Positions 1 through 9,972 of a stretch of 64,000 nt of DNA are shown here, one piece after another. A program made the translations under genes and the position numbers. Source of the DNA: Pseudomonas serboccidentalis (GTDB lineage: Bacteria > Pseudomonadota > Gammaproteobacteria > Pseudomonadales > Pseudomonadaceae); NCBI RefSeq assembly GCF_028830055.1, contig NZ_CP101655.1:1016132-1080131 (forward strand), in the 5' to 3' direction. Below the pieces are notes generated by a model. That model ran no database searches. It was not told the origin of the DNA and saw only the letters and a list, made by a program, of their open reading frames with translations. Position 1 is the first letter of the stretch, and each line of letters opens with the position of its first letter.

Positions 1-19
1 AGCAAGCTCCCTCGCCACA
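1..19. repeat. Partial REP element, family C (right arm only)
   Basis: The first bases read AGCAAGCTCCCTCGCCACA, identical to the right arm of the family C palindromes at 7770-7863 and 23026-23156. The left arm must lie before the window. Confidence 0.7.
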
Positions 20-49
20 GTTGCTCAGTTGCCCGGTAGCCTCAGACAA

Positions 50-499
50 TCAATGATCCCGAAATTCTTTATGGCAAGCGCTGCAGGCATCTTCAACCTT
101 CTGCACCGCCGGCCCCAGGTTACTGGCCTTGTACGGCTGAACCTTGCTGGTGATCACCAGTTCACCGGTGGCCGCCTCAAGGTTGCGGGCCAGTTCCTGA
201 AAGCGCGCCTGGCGCAGCCAGACATCATCTTTGGCACTGGTGTGATCTTCTTCGCGCACCTGCGGAAAATGCTTCCATGGCTCATGGGACAACGCATCGA
301 GCTTCACCGCACCGTCGGCGAATTTCGGCCCGTCGAACGGAATGCGTCCACGCAACATACCGCCCAGGTCTTCGCCGGTCTTGAGCATCTGCTTGAAGAT
401 CGCCTTGCGTTGACCCAGCGGGGAATTCGGGTCGACACCGCCACAGGCGGACAAGGTCAGACAGGCCAGCAATACAACAGAAATTCTTTTAAGAGTCAT
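50..499 (-). CDS. Cytochrome c' family lipoprotein
   Basis: A 149-residue exported haem protein. The N-terminus is a lipoprotein signal with a lipobox (LSAC, cysteine 19). A single haem-binding CSACH motif lies at residues 139-143, close to the C-terminus, as in the four-helix cytochromes c' (Pfam Cytochrom_C_2). Family members bind haem with a five-coordinate iron and may bind NO or CO; the physiological role here is unknown. The gene is monocistronic and divergent from mltA. Family assignment is firm, function is not. It is probably anchored to the inner or outer membrane facing the periplasm. Confidence 0.85.
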   Translation of the reverse strand: MTLKRISVVLLACLTLSACGGVDPNSPLGQRKAIFKQMLKTGEDLGGMLRGRIPFDGPKFADGAVKLDALSHEPWKHFPQVREEDHTSAKDDVWLRQARFQELARNLEAATGELVITSKVQPYKASNLGPAVQKVEDACSACHKEFRDH

Positions 500-627
500 G
501 GTGGCTTCAGGTCACGGAATTCGGCGGCCAGTATCCTCGCGCCACCGACAAACACCAATAGCCCTATTAAAATTACGGGTTGCCGGAGCGCATGGAGCAC
601 TCAGGCAACCGGCACAGGAATCACTCC

Positions 628-1800
628 ATGAACAGCCGTTTCAAGGCCTGGCGTCACCCACTGATCGCAACTCTGCCACTGCTGGCAATCCTTGCCGGCT
701 GCACCGGCGGCGACACTGCCAAACCGAAAACCCACGCCTTGGCCACGTATTCCAGCGCCAACTGGGAAGCCTTGCCAGCCGTGTCCGACAGCGATCTGGT
801 CGCCGGTTTCGGCTCGTGGCGCAGCGCCTGCACCCGGCTCAAGGCTGACCCGATCTGGGGCGGCACCTGCGCCGCGGCAGCCAACGTGCCGCAGAGCGCC
901 AACGAGATCCGTGCATTCCTCAAGCAGAATCTCGATGTGTTCGGCCTGCGCGCCGAGCACGACAATCCGAACGGTCTGATCACCGGTTACTACGAACCGG
1001 TCTATCCCGGCAGCCTGACGCCCACCGACGCGGCCAACGTGCCGGTGTACGGCGTTCCTGAAGACATGATCATCGTGTCGCTGGACAGCATTTACCCGGA
1101 GCTCAAGGGCAAGCGCCTGCGTGGCCGCCTCGAAGGTCGGGTGCTCAAGCCTTACGACGACGCGGCGACCATCGAATCCAAAGGCGTAAAAGCGCCTGTG
1201 GTGGCGTACCTGACCGATCCGATGAACCTGCAGTTCCTGCAGATCCAGGGCTCCGGGCGGATTCAGACGGCAGACGGCAAACAATTGCGCATCGCCTACG
1301 CCGACCAGAACGGCCACCCGTACCGACCGATCGGTCGCTGGCTGGTGGAACAGGGCGAGCTGAAGAAAGAAGACGTGACCATGAGCGCGATCAGCAACTG
1401 GGCCAAGGCCAACCCGTCACGCATTCCGGAACTGCTGGGCAGTAACCCGAGCTATGTGTTTTTCACCCGCAATCCCGACAGCAACGAAGGCCCGCGTGGC
1501 TCGCTGAACGTACCGCTGACTGCTGGCTATAGCGCGGCGGTGGACCGCAAGGTGATTCCGCTGGGTAGCTTGCTGTGGCTGTCGACCACCCGCCCCGATG
1601 GCACGGCACTGGTACGTCCGGTTGCGGCGCAGGACACCGGTGGTGCGATTGCCGGCGAGGTTCGTGCGGATCTGTTCTGGGGCACTGGCGATGCGGCCGG
1701 ACAACTGGCCGGGGACATGAAACAGCAGGGGCAGATCTGGATGCTCTGGCCCAAGGGAGCGGCGCTGCCGCAAGTGCCGCAGGTGGCTGACAAACCTTAA
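628..1800 (+). CDS. mltA: Membrane-bound lytic murein transglycosylase A
   Basis: A 390-residue lipoprotein that cleaves the beta-1,4 bond between MurNAc and GlcNAc in peptidoglycan, forming 1,6-anhydro-MurNAc. The signal peptide ends in the lipobox LAGC. The MltA domain follows (GLITGYYEP near residue 115), then the 3D domain carrying the catalytic aspartate in AQDTGGAIAG (D336). The start at 628 is chosen because the signal peptide begins there; an upstream in-frame ATG at 580 would add 16 residues that do not look like a signal sequence. It is followed by a REP palindrome. Confidence 0.93.
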   Translation: MNSRFKAWRHPLIATLPLLAILAGCTGGDTAKPKTHALATYSSANWEALPAVSDSDLVAGFGSWRSACTRLKADPIWGGTCAAAANVPQSANEIRAFLKQNLDVFGLRAEHDNPNGLITGYYEPVYPGSLTPTDAANVPVYGVPEDMIIVSLDSIYPELKGKRLRGRLEGRVLKPYDDAATIESKGVKAPVVAYLTDPMNLQFLQIQGSGRIQTADGKQLRIAYADQNGHPYRPIGRWLVEQGELKKEDVTMSAISNWAKANPSRIPELLGSNPSYVFFTRNPDSNEGPRGSLNVPLTAGYSAAVDRKVIPLGSLLWLSTTRPDGTALVRPVAAQDTGGAIAGEVRADLFWGTGDAAGQLAGDMKQQGQIWMLWPKGAALPQVPQVADKP

Positions 1801-1806
1801 AAAGCA

Positions 1807-1884
1807 AAAAGATCGCAGCCTTCGGCAGCTCCTACAGGGGACATGTATCAACCCTGTAGGAGCTGCCGAAGGCTGCGATCTTTT
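1807..1884. repeat. REP palindrome, family A
   Basis: Perfect 33-base arms (AAAAGATCGCAGCCTTCGGC... at 1807-1839 and its complement at 1852-1884) around a 12-base loop. It sits between the convergent genes mltA and the MAPEG gene, so it could also stop or stabilise both transcripts. Confidence 0.9.
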
Positions 1885-1897
1885 GATCTTGCTTTAT

Positions 1898-2281
1898 CTA
1901 TACCGACACAAAGAAGAACGAAGCAATCAACCCCATCCCGACAAACCACACCAGCGACCGCAGAATCGCCCAGTCCGCCAGGTAGCAGATGATGTACAGC
2001 AGGCGACTGGTGATAAACAGCACCGCCAGCACATTCACCGTCACCAGCTCTGCCGTGCCCACCAGGTGAGCAACAATCACCGCGATAGCGAACGCCGGCA
2101 TCACCTCGAAACTGTTCAACTGCGCGGCATGCGCGCGGCGGGCCACGCCGTTCAGGCTTTCCAGAAAGTCCCGGGGATCATGGTTGTCGCTCAGTCGGAA
2201 ACCACCCACTGCCTTGGCCACGACTGTGCAGACATAGGGCAGGAAAATCGCGATCAACACGCACCACAGAGCTACCGTCAT
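1898..2281 (-). CDS. MAPEG family membrane protein
   Basis: A 127-residue protein with four hydrophobic segments. The pattern FxESLNGVARRAHAAQLNSFEVMPAFA around residues 40-65 is the signature of the bacterial MAPEG family (membrane-associated proteins in eicosanoid and glutathione metabolism). Bacterial members are mostly uncharacterised inner-membrane proteins; a glutathione-dependent activity is possible but not shown. It is convergent with mltA across a REP element, and 39 bases separate it from the next gene upstream on the same strand. Confidence 0.85.
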   Translation of the reverse strand: MTVALWCVLIAIFLPYVCTVVAKAVGGFRLSDNHDPRDFLESLNGVARRAHAAQLNSFEVMPAFAIAVIVAHLVGTAELVTVNVLAVLFITSRLLYIICYLADWAILRSLVWFVGMGLIASFFFVSV

Positions 2282-2320
2282 AAAGCCGTCCTTCTTCGAG
2301 TTATAGGAAATTGCGGGCGG

Positions 2321-3154
2321 TCAGAACTTCATCACCAGCATGCCGATCAGCACCAACCCACAGGCTAAGAGCCGCGGTCTGCCGAAAGGTTCTTTCAGGT
2401 AACGCATGCCGAACAGCACCACCAGGATCACGCTGATCTCACGCAATGCCGCCGCCTCGGCAATCGATCCCAGCTGCATCGCCCACAGCACCAGAGCGTA
2501 GCTGAACAACACGCAGAACCCGACCGCCAGCCCCAGCTTCCATTGCTCGCGCCAGAACACCAGGAACGCCGGGCGTTTGGCCACCCATGCCAGCAACGGA
2601 AACGGCCAGGCGCTGAGCAGCGTGACCCAGACCAGGTAATCCAGCGGATGTGACCAGCGCCGCAACGCCTGGCCGTCGATGTAGGTGTAACAACCGATGC
2701 ACAGCCCGATCAGCGCCACCACCGGCAGCATCGACCACGGCAAATGCTTCCCGCCGCCGCCCTGCCAGAGCAGGCAGGCCATGCCCAGCGGAATCAGCAT
2801 GATCCCGAAGATCTGCTGCGCCGTGAGCACCTCGCCCGCGAAGATCAGGGTCAGCGCCAGCACCACCAGCGGCGACAAGCCGCGCATCAGCGGATAGACC
2901 AGCCCAAGGTCGCCGACCCGATAGGCCTGAATCAGCAGATAGCGATACAGCAGCTCGAATGCCGCCGAAGCGAGAATCCACGGCCAGATGTCCAGCGGCG
3001 GCAAGCTGATGAAGGGCGACGCCAGCGCCACGAACAACAGCGCCACCGTGTCCATGCACGCCACCACCAGCAGCCGTTCGGCGCTGAATTTGATCAGGGT
3101 ATTCCACGCTGCATGCAACAGCGCCGCCACCAACACCAGAACTGTCGCCAGCAC
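2321..3154 (-). CDS. DMT superfamily transporter (EamA-type)
   Basis: A 277-residue protein with about ten transmembrane segments arranged as two EamA repeats, typical of drug/metabolite exporters. Motifs include LLHAAWNTLIKFSAER near the N-terminus and LREISVILVVLFGMRYLKEPFG in the second repeat. The start is GTG at 3154, preceded by AAGGAGTGGAAC, a good ribosome binding site at the right distance. The substrate cannot be read from the sequence. It runs in the same direction as the MAPEG gene and may be co-transcribed with it. Confidence 0.85.
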   Translation of the reverse strand: MLATVLVLVAALLHAAWNTLIKFSAERLLVVACMDTVALLFVALASPFISLPPLDIWPWILASAAFELLYRYLLIQAYRVGDLGLVYPLMRGLSPLVVLALTLIFAGEVLTAQQIFGIMLIPLGMACLLWQGGGGKHLPWSMLPVVALIGLCIGCYTYIDGQALRRWSHPLDYLVWVTLLSAWPFPLLAWVAKRPAFLVFWREQWKLGLAVGFCVLFSYALVLWAMQLGSIAEAAALREISVILVVLFGMRYLKEPFGRPRLLACGLVLIGMLVMKF

Positions 3155-3310
3155 GTTCCACTCCTTGGTTTTTATTGTTGACCCTACACCAATGTCTGCG
3201 GCCGACCAACCGAGTGGACATCATTGTGTCCCCGCCCCGGATCCGCCCATCCAACCTTTGCGCCGAAGAATCGGGGCGCTGTCTTTCCACCCCCATCCAA
3301 AGGAGCCCGG

Positions 3311-4576
3311 ATGCTTGAACTCGTAGCCGCTTTTATCTGCCTCACCACCCTCCTCACCTTCGTCAATTACCGCTTCATCGGCCTGCCGCCGACCATCGGT
3401 GTGATGGTCACCGCGCTGATGTTTTCCCTGTTGCTGCAGGGCCTGAGCGTGCTCGGCTACCCCGGCCTTGAAGAACGCGTGCAGCAACTGATCGGCCAGA
3501 TCGACTTCGGCGATCTGCTGATGAACTGGATGCTGTCGTTCCTGCTGTTCGCCGGCGCTTTGCACGTCAACCTGAACGACCTGCGCAGCTATCGCTGGCC
3601 CATCGGCCTGCTGGCGACCTTCGGCGTGCTGATCGCCACCGCCGTGATCGGCAGCCTCGCCTATTACATTTTTGCCCTGTTCGGCTGGCACGTGAGCTTT
3701 CTGTACTGCCTGCTGTTCGGCGCGCTGATTTCGCCGACCGACCCGATCGCGGTGCTCGGCGTATTGCGTACGGCCAATGCTTCGAAACCGTTGAAAACCA
3801 CCATCGTCGGCGAGTCGCTGTTCAACGACGGTACTGCGGTGGTGGTGTTTACCGTGTTGCTGGGCATCGCCCAATTGGGTGAGACGCCGACGATCAGCGC
3901 CACGGCCATGCTGTTCGTTCACGAGGCCGTAGGCGGCGTGCTGTTCGGCGGGCTGATCGGTTATCTGGTGTACCGGATGATCAAGAGCGTTCAGCAGCAT
4001 CAGATCACCGTAATGCTGACCCTGGCGCTGGTAATCGGCGGTTCGGCGATGGCCACCGAGCTGCACGTCTCGGCGCCGATTGCGATGGTGGTGGCCGGTC
4101 TGATCATCGGTAACCTGGGGCGCAACCTGGCGATGAACGACATGACCCGCAAGTACCTCGACGGCTTCTGGGAGCTGCTCGATGACATGCTCAACGCCCT
4201 GTTGTTCGCGCTGATCGGCTTGGAGCTGTTGCTGCTGCCGTTCAATTGGGCGCACGTAGCGGCGGCCAGCTTGCTGGCGCTGGCGATTCTGCTGTCGCGC
4301 CTGCTCACCGTGGCTCCGGCCATCGTCCTGCTGCGCCGCTGGCGCACGGTGCCGCGCGGCACCATCCGCATCCTGACCTGGGGCGGTTTGCGCGGCGGTG
4401 TGTCGGTGGCGCTGGCGCTGGCCCTGCCGTTGGGCCCGGAGCGCGATCTGCTGCTGAGCATCACCTACATCGTGGTGCTGTCGTCGATCCTGTTGCAGGG
4501 GCTGACCATCGGCAGACTGGTCAAGCACGCCACCCGTGACGAGCCGGCCACAGCTCCAGAGCCTGCGCACCACTGA
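3311..4576 (+). CDS. Sodium/proton antiporter, CPA1 (NhaP) type
   Basis: A 421-residue inner-membrane antiporter exchanging Na+ (or K+) for protons. It has about twelve membrane segments; GALISPTDPIAVLGVL and GESLFNDGTAVVVF contain the conserved aspartates (TDP and ND) of the CPA1 ion-binding site, and WGGLRGGVSVALALALP is the usual C-terminal signature. The start at 3311 follows AAAGGAGCCCGG; in-frame codons back to 3224 encode no plausible membrane protein. It abuts the FNT gene tail to tail with no gap between the two stop codons (4576/4577). Confidence 0.9.
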   Translation: MLELVAAFICLTTLLTFVNYRFIGLPPTIGVMVTALMFSLLLQGLSVLGYPGLEERVQQLIGQIDFGDLLMNWMLSFLLFAGALHVNLNDLRSYRWPIGLLATFGVLIATAVIGSLAYYIFALFGWHVSFLYCLLFGALISPTDPIAVLGVLRTANASKPLKTTIVGESLFNDGTAVVVFTVLLGIAQLGETPTISATAMLFVHEAVGGVLFGGLIGYLVYRMIKSVQQHQITVMLTLALVIGGSAMATELHVSAPIAMVVAGLIIGNLGRNLAMNDMTRKYLDGFWELLDDMLNALLFALIGLELLLLPFNWAHVAAASLLALAILLSRLLTVAPAIVLLRRWRTVPRGTIRILTWGGLRGGVSVALALALPLGPERDLLLSITYIVVLSSILLQGLTIGRLVKHATRDEPATAPEPAHH

Positions 4577-5482
4577 TCATTTCTTGATCTGCTGCGGATC
4601 GGGCTTTTCGGCCTGATCCGCAGATCCTTTCGATTTGCCTGACGCCTTTGGAGCACCGCTCTCACTGCGGATCTGCGCATGGCTGATCAGGGCGAAAATG
4701 AAACTGCCGCCGATGATGTTCCCCGCCAGCGTGGGCCCGGCAAACACCATCCAGAAATCACTCCACGGCAGCTCGCCGGCAAACACCAGATACGAGACTT
4801 CCGCCGAACCGACCACGATGTGGGTGAAGTCACCCAACGCCATCAGGTACGTGATGAGGATGATGATCCACATCTTGGCGCTCTCCATGGACGGAATCAT
4901 CCAGACCATAGTGGCGATCATCCAGCCGGAGACGATGCCCTTGGCGAACATCTGACTGGCGTGGTTCTCCATGACCTTGCGGCCGATTTCGAGGAAGGCG
5001 TGATCGGTCTCGGTGTCGAAAATCGGCAATTCGAGCATCACGTACGCCACCAGAATCGTGCCGCACAAATTGCCGAACAGCACCACGCCCCACAAGCGGA
5101 TCAGCCGGCCGAAATTCGCCAGAGTCGGTTTGGTCATCACCGGGAGGACGGCGGTCAGGGTGTTTTCCGTGAACAGTTGCTGGCGGGCGAGGATCACCGC
5201 GAGAAAACCTGCGCAGTAGCCAAAACTGGCAATCACCTTGAATTCATCGCCCTCGGGCAGGCGCGAATTGAGCAGGCCCATGCCCATCAGCGACAGGCCC
5301 ATGGTCAGCCCGGCGGCGAGCGCCGACCACCACAATGCGGCGATGCTGCGCTCCAGTTCCTGATCGCCCTGGGTACGGATGATTTCATGCAGAACCGCCG
5401 CGCGGGGCGGCTGGCTTTTCTCGACTTCGTGTTGTTCATCGGTCGAGAGGTCGGGGGTCTTGCCGTCTGTTGGCGTGGTCAT
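4577..5482 (-). CDS. Formate/nitrite transporter family protein (YfdC-like)
   Basis: A 301-residue member of the FNT channel family. A hydrophilic N-terminus of about 50 residues rich in Asp, Glu and Lys is followed by six membrane segments. FTENTLTAVLPVM and FGNLCGTILVAYVM are the paired half-helix motifs of the FNT pore. The closest named relative by pattern is E. coli YfdC, whose substrate is not settled; formate, nitrite or another small anion is possible. The C-terminal 30 residues are polar and lysine-rich. Confidence 0.85.
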   Translation of the reverse strand: MTTPTDGKTPDLSTDEQHEVEKSQPPRAAVLHEIIRTQGDQELERSIAALWWSALAAGLTMGLSLMGMGLLNSRLPEGDEFKVIASFGYCAGFLAVILARQQLFTENTLTAVLPVMTKPTLANFGRLIRLWGVVLFGNLCGTILVAYVMLELPIFDTETDHAFLEIGRKVMENHASQMFAKGIVSGWMIATMVWMIPSMESAKMWIIILITYLMALGDFTHIVVGSAEVSYLVFAGELPWSDFWMVFAGPTLAGNIIGGSFIFALISHAQIRSESGAPKASGKSKGSADQAEKPDPQQIKK

Positions 5483-5599
5483 GGCGTGGGAACCGGTGGG
5501 GGCTTTTAGCTACGACCCCCGCCACTTGGCATACGTTCTATAGGATCCAGAGTGAACCCTGTGGGAGCTAACCTGCTAGCGATGGCCATACCACTGACG

Positions 5600-6007
5600 T
5601 CATTTGGTGACCAGTTCATCCTCCTTGAACTGGTCTTTGACGTACTTGATCTCGGTCCGACCGTGCGGTGCCGGCAGGCCGTCTTCGCCGAGGTTGACGA
5701 AGACCATCTTCTCGACGGTCAGGATGCTCTTGCGGGTGATCTTGTTGCGCACTTCGCAGGTCAGGGTGATCGAGGTGCGGCCGAACTCGGTAGCGGTGAT
5801 ACCCAGTTCGATGATGTCGCCCTGGCGCGAGGCGCTGACGAAGTTGATCTCGGAAATGTATTTGGTCACCACGCGCTGATTGCCCAGCTGGACGATGGCG
5901 TAAATCGCCGCTTCCTCGTCGATCCAGCGCAGCAGGCTGCCGCCGAACAGGGTGCCGTTGGGGTTCAGGTCTTCGGGTTTTACCCATTTGCGGGTGTGGA
6001 AATTCAT
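5600..6007 (-). CDS. Acyl-CoA thioesterase, hotdog fold (YciA-like)
   Basis: A 135-residue single hotdog-domain protein. NPNGTLFGGSLLRWIDEEAAI contains the helix and acidic residue used for acyl-CoA hydrolysis in the YciA/BACH group (shown here only as a family motif). The start at 6007 (MNFHTRKW) is preceded by AGGAGTGAAC; an upstream in-frame start at 6043 has no such site. Expected role: cytosolic hydrolysis of acyl-CoA to free CoA and fatty acid. It diverges from ahcY. Confidence 0.87.
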   Translation of the reverse strand: MNFHTRKWVKPEDLNPNGTLFGGSLLRWIDEEAAIYAIVQLGNQRVVTKYISEINFVSASRQGDIIELGITATEFGRTSITLTCEVRNKITRKSILTVEKMVFVNLGEDGLPAPHGRTEIKYVKDQFKEDELVTK

Positions 6008-6125
6008 GTTCACTCCTGAGCGTTTGCCGAAAGATGACGCCATCTTGGCAGACCGAGCGGTCAGGCTCCATGAGCCTTCTACTATGGTCGCTATTAGCGA
6101 TCTTCATTTGGCCGACAGAAACCCT

Positions 6126-6153
6126 TTGGAAGATCAGTCCAGACGGCTATAAT
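6126..6153 (+). promoter_or_regulatory. Predicted sigma-70 promoter of ahcY
   Basis: A perfect -10 box TATAAT lies at 6148-6153, with a weak -35 match (TTGGAA at 6126-6131) 16 bases upstream. Transcription would start near 6160, giving a leader of about 165 bases that contains the riboswitch. A 9-bp stem (AAAACGGTA 6166-6174 with TACCGTTTT 6187-6195) precedes the aptamer. Confidence 0.6.
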
Positions 6154-6175
6154 CGCCCCCGTTTCAAAACGGTAA

Positions 6176-7735
<1,560 letters not shown>

Positions 7736-7769
7736 GTAACCGGCTGCTTTATTTGTCGGACTGGCTTGT

Positions 7770-7863
7770 TGTGGCGAGGGAGCTTGCTCCCGCTGGGCTG
7801 CGAAGCGGCCCCAAGATTTTGGGAGCGCTGCGCGCTCCAGCGGGAGCAAGCTCCCTCGCCACA
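7770..7863. repeat. REP palindrome, family C
   Basis: Arms TGTGGCGAGGGAGCTTGCTC... (7770-7796) and ...GAGCAAGCTCCCTCGCCACA (7837-7863) flank a loop containing a second small hairpin (CCAAGATTTTGG and GGAGCGCTGCGCGCTCC). It lies between ahcY and metF, in the same-strand gap of 187 bases. Confidence 0.9.
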
Positions 7864-7922
7864 TAAGCACGCTCCGACAGATGAAACATACCGTAGGCTT
7901 TCGTGTTTCCAAGGGTATGACC

Positions 7923-8768
7923 ATGTCCCAAGACCGTCGCTACAGCTTCGAGTTCTTCCCGACCAAGACCGATGCTGGGCAAGAAAAACTGCTCGCCACT
8001 GCCCGTCAGTTGGCCACTTACAACCCCGACTTCTTTTCCTGCACCTATGGCGCTGGTGGTTCGACCCGTGATCGCACCCTCAACACCGTTCTGCAACTGG
8101 AAAGCGAAGTCAAAGTACCGGCCGCACCGCACCTGTCGTGCGTCGGCGACAGCAAGGACGACCTGCGCGGCCTGCTGAACGAGTACAAGGCTGCCGGTAT
8201 CAAGCGCATCGTTGCCCTGCGCGGTGACCTGCCGTCCGGCATGGGCATGACCAGCGGCGAGCTGCGTCACGCCAATGAACTGGTGGAATTCATTCGTGAA
8301 GAAACCGGTGATCATTTCCACATCGAAGTCGCCGCCTACCCGGAGATGCATCCGCAAGCGCGCAACTACGAAGACGATCTCGCCAACTTCGTGCGCAAGG
8401 CCCGCGCCGGCGCCGACAGCGCGATCACCCAGTACTTCTTCAACGCCGACAGCTACTTCTATTTCGTCGACCGTTTGCAGGCGCTGGGCGTGGACATTCC
8501 GGTCGTGCCGGGAATCATGCCGATCACCAACTACAGCAAGCTGGCGCGTTTTTCCGATGCCTGCGGTGCGGAAATCCCGCGCTGGATCCGCAAGCAACTG
8601 GAAGCCTACGGCGATGACAGCCAAAGCATTCAGCGCTTTGGCGAGCAGGTCGTCAGCGAAATGTGCGAACGCCTGCTGCAGGGTGGCGCACCGGGGCTGC
8701 ACTTCTATTCCATGAACCAGGCCGAACCGAGTCTGGCGATCTGGAATAATTTGAAGCTGCCGCGTTGA
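7923..8768 (+). CDS. metF: 5,10-methylenetetrahydrofolate reductase
   Basis: A 281-residue flavoenzyme that reduces 5,10-methylene-THF to 5-methyl-THF, the methyl donor for methionine synthase. YSFEFFPTKT at the N-terminus holds the catalytic glutamate; CTYGAGGSTRDRT and ALRGDLP are FAD and folate contacts of the family. The start at 7923 (MSQDRR) gives the usual length; an ATG six bases upstream (7917) is an equally spaced alternative behind AAGG. It is likely co-regulated with ahcY but separated from it by a REP element. Confidence 0.95.
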   Translation: MSQDRRYSFEFFPTKTDAGQEKLLATARQLATYNPDFFSCTYGAGGSTRDRTLNTVLQLESEVKVPAAPHLSCVGDSKDDLRGLLNEYKAAGIKRIVALRGDLPSGMGMTSGELRHANELVEFIREETGDHFHIEVAAYPEMHPQARNYEDDLANFVRKARAGADSAITQYFFNADSYFYFVDRLQALGVDIPVVPGIMPITNYSKLARFSDACGAEIPRWIRKQLEAYGDDSQSIQRFGEQVVSEMCERLLQGGAPGLHFYSMNQAEPSLAIWNNLKLPR

Positions 8769-8770
8769 AG

Positions 8771-8862
8771 CAGCTGCAAGCTTCAAGCTGAAAGCGACAA
8801 GCAACATCAAAAGATCGCAGCCTTCGGCAGCTCCTACAGGGGTGTCGCAGCTGCGATTTTTT
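8771..8862. repeat. Short GCTTGAAGC-type repeat followed by half a REP (family A)
   Basis: CAGCTGCAAGCTTCAAGCTGAAAGC (8771 on) begins two bases after the metF stop codon and matches the repeat behind gshB at 42621. It is followed by one complete family A arm (8809-8840) whose partner arm has been reduced to GTCGCAGCTGCGATTTTTT, a short palindrome with a T run that could act as the metF terminator. Confidence 0.65.
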
Positions 8863-8937
8863 GCTTTTGAACCCCCGAATTAGAGCTTGTGCCGCCACTT
8901 TCTGGCTCTTTCTCGCTTCTCGTCGTAATCTCAAGCC

Positions 8938-9750
8938 ATGCCTTTGATCGCGCAACTATTCACGCTGCTGGTTTTTGCTTGCCTGAGCTTTGCCGCTCGG
9001 GGCGAGAAGTTGCGCATTGTCACCGAGCCGTGGGCGCCTTACGTCTACGAAGAGGGCGGCAAGAACCTCGGGCTGGACTACGAAACCACCGCCATCGTGT
9101 TCCAGCGCCTGGGCATCGAGGTCGAGTGGCAGTTTCTGCCGTGGAAGCGCTGCCTGTCGATGCTCGAGACCGGTCAGGCTGACGGCGCACTGGACATCTT
9201 TCACAGCGACGAACGCGACGCCACCCTGCTCTACCCCAGCGAACCGCTGTCGGAGGTCGAGTTCGTGATGTTCTACGCCAACGACCGTCCCCATCCGTTT
9301 CATAAGCTCGAAGACCTCAAAGGCCTGACCATCGGCACCTCGCCGGGGTATCTGTACAGCCCAGACTTCAGCGAATCGACGCTGTTCACCCGCGAACCGG
9401 CACCGACCCACGAGGCCAACTTCGGCAAACTGCTGCGCGGGCGTATCGACCTGCTGATCACCGATCGCCGCGTAGGTCAGCATTTGCTCGATCAGTTGAA
9501 TATCCGCGATCAGATCACCGAAAACCCTGCCGTCATTAGTCGTCAGAGCCAATATCTGGCGGTTCGACGCAATGCCGGGATGGATCTGCTGGTGCAGCGT
9601 TTCGGCGCCGAACTCAAGCGTTTCAAACGCGAACCGGCCTATGCCGAGCTCAGCGCACGCTACGGCGCAGCCCCGATCGACGTCGCGCCGCTGGGTAACG
9701 TCTCGGCCCGCAGCAAAACCGTTGAGCAGCAGGAAAGCAGCGCGCACTGA
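8938..9750 (+). CDS. Periplasmic substrate-binding protein (SBP_bac_3 type)
   Basis: A 270-residue protein with a Sec signal peptide (cleavage after about residue 21) and a bilobed amino-acid-type binding domain: LRIVTEPWAPYVYEEGGKNLGLDYE opens the first lobe, and GLTIGTSPGYLY plus GRIDLLITDRRVGQHLL lie in the second. No permease or ATPase gene is adjacent, so it may be an orphan receptor or supply another complex. The ligand cannot be predicted; polar amino acids or related compounds are typical. The next gene, rhlE, begins after a 222-base gap on the same strand. Confidence 0.82.
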   Translation: MPLIAQLFTLLVFACLSFAARGEKLRIVTEPWAPYVYEEGGKNLGLDYETTAIVFQRLGIEVEWQFLPWKRCLSMLETGQADGALDIFHSDERDATLLYPSEPLSEVEFVMFYANDRPHPFHKLEDLKGLTIGTSPGYLYSPDFSESTLFTREPAPTHEANFGKLLRGRIDLLITDRRVGQHLLDQLNIRDQITENPAVISRQSQYLAVRRNAGMDLLVQRFGAELKRFKREPAYAELSARYGAAPIDVAPLGNVSARSKTVEQQESSAH

Positions 9751-9759
9751 TTGCTCTGT

Positions 9760-9972
9760 TATACTCCGGCGTTCCCGCCAGGCTCACGCCCGGACGCCCG
9801 GAACCGTAACAGGCCTCTAGACCCGCTACAGCGCAGCTTTTCAGCCCGCGCGAGCGCTCCTGACGTGCCTTCGAGACCGCAGCAGGACCGGACGGGATCG
9901 CGTCCTCTTAAACGCGATTCGCGCCAGGCAAGACTCCCATTGGGCCAAGCCCTAACTAAAACAGGATTACTC
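9760..9972 (+). promoter_or_regulatory. Promoter and long leader of rhlE
   Basis: TATACT at 9760-9765 is a fair -10 box overlapping the region just after the previous stop codon; no good -35 is visible. If used, it gives a leader of about 200 bases with several possible stems, for example GACG(G)...CGTC and CGCG...CGCG around 9892-9925. Long leaders are common on cold-inducible helicase genes, but no known RNA family was recognised. Confidence 0.35.
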
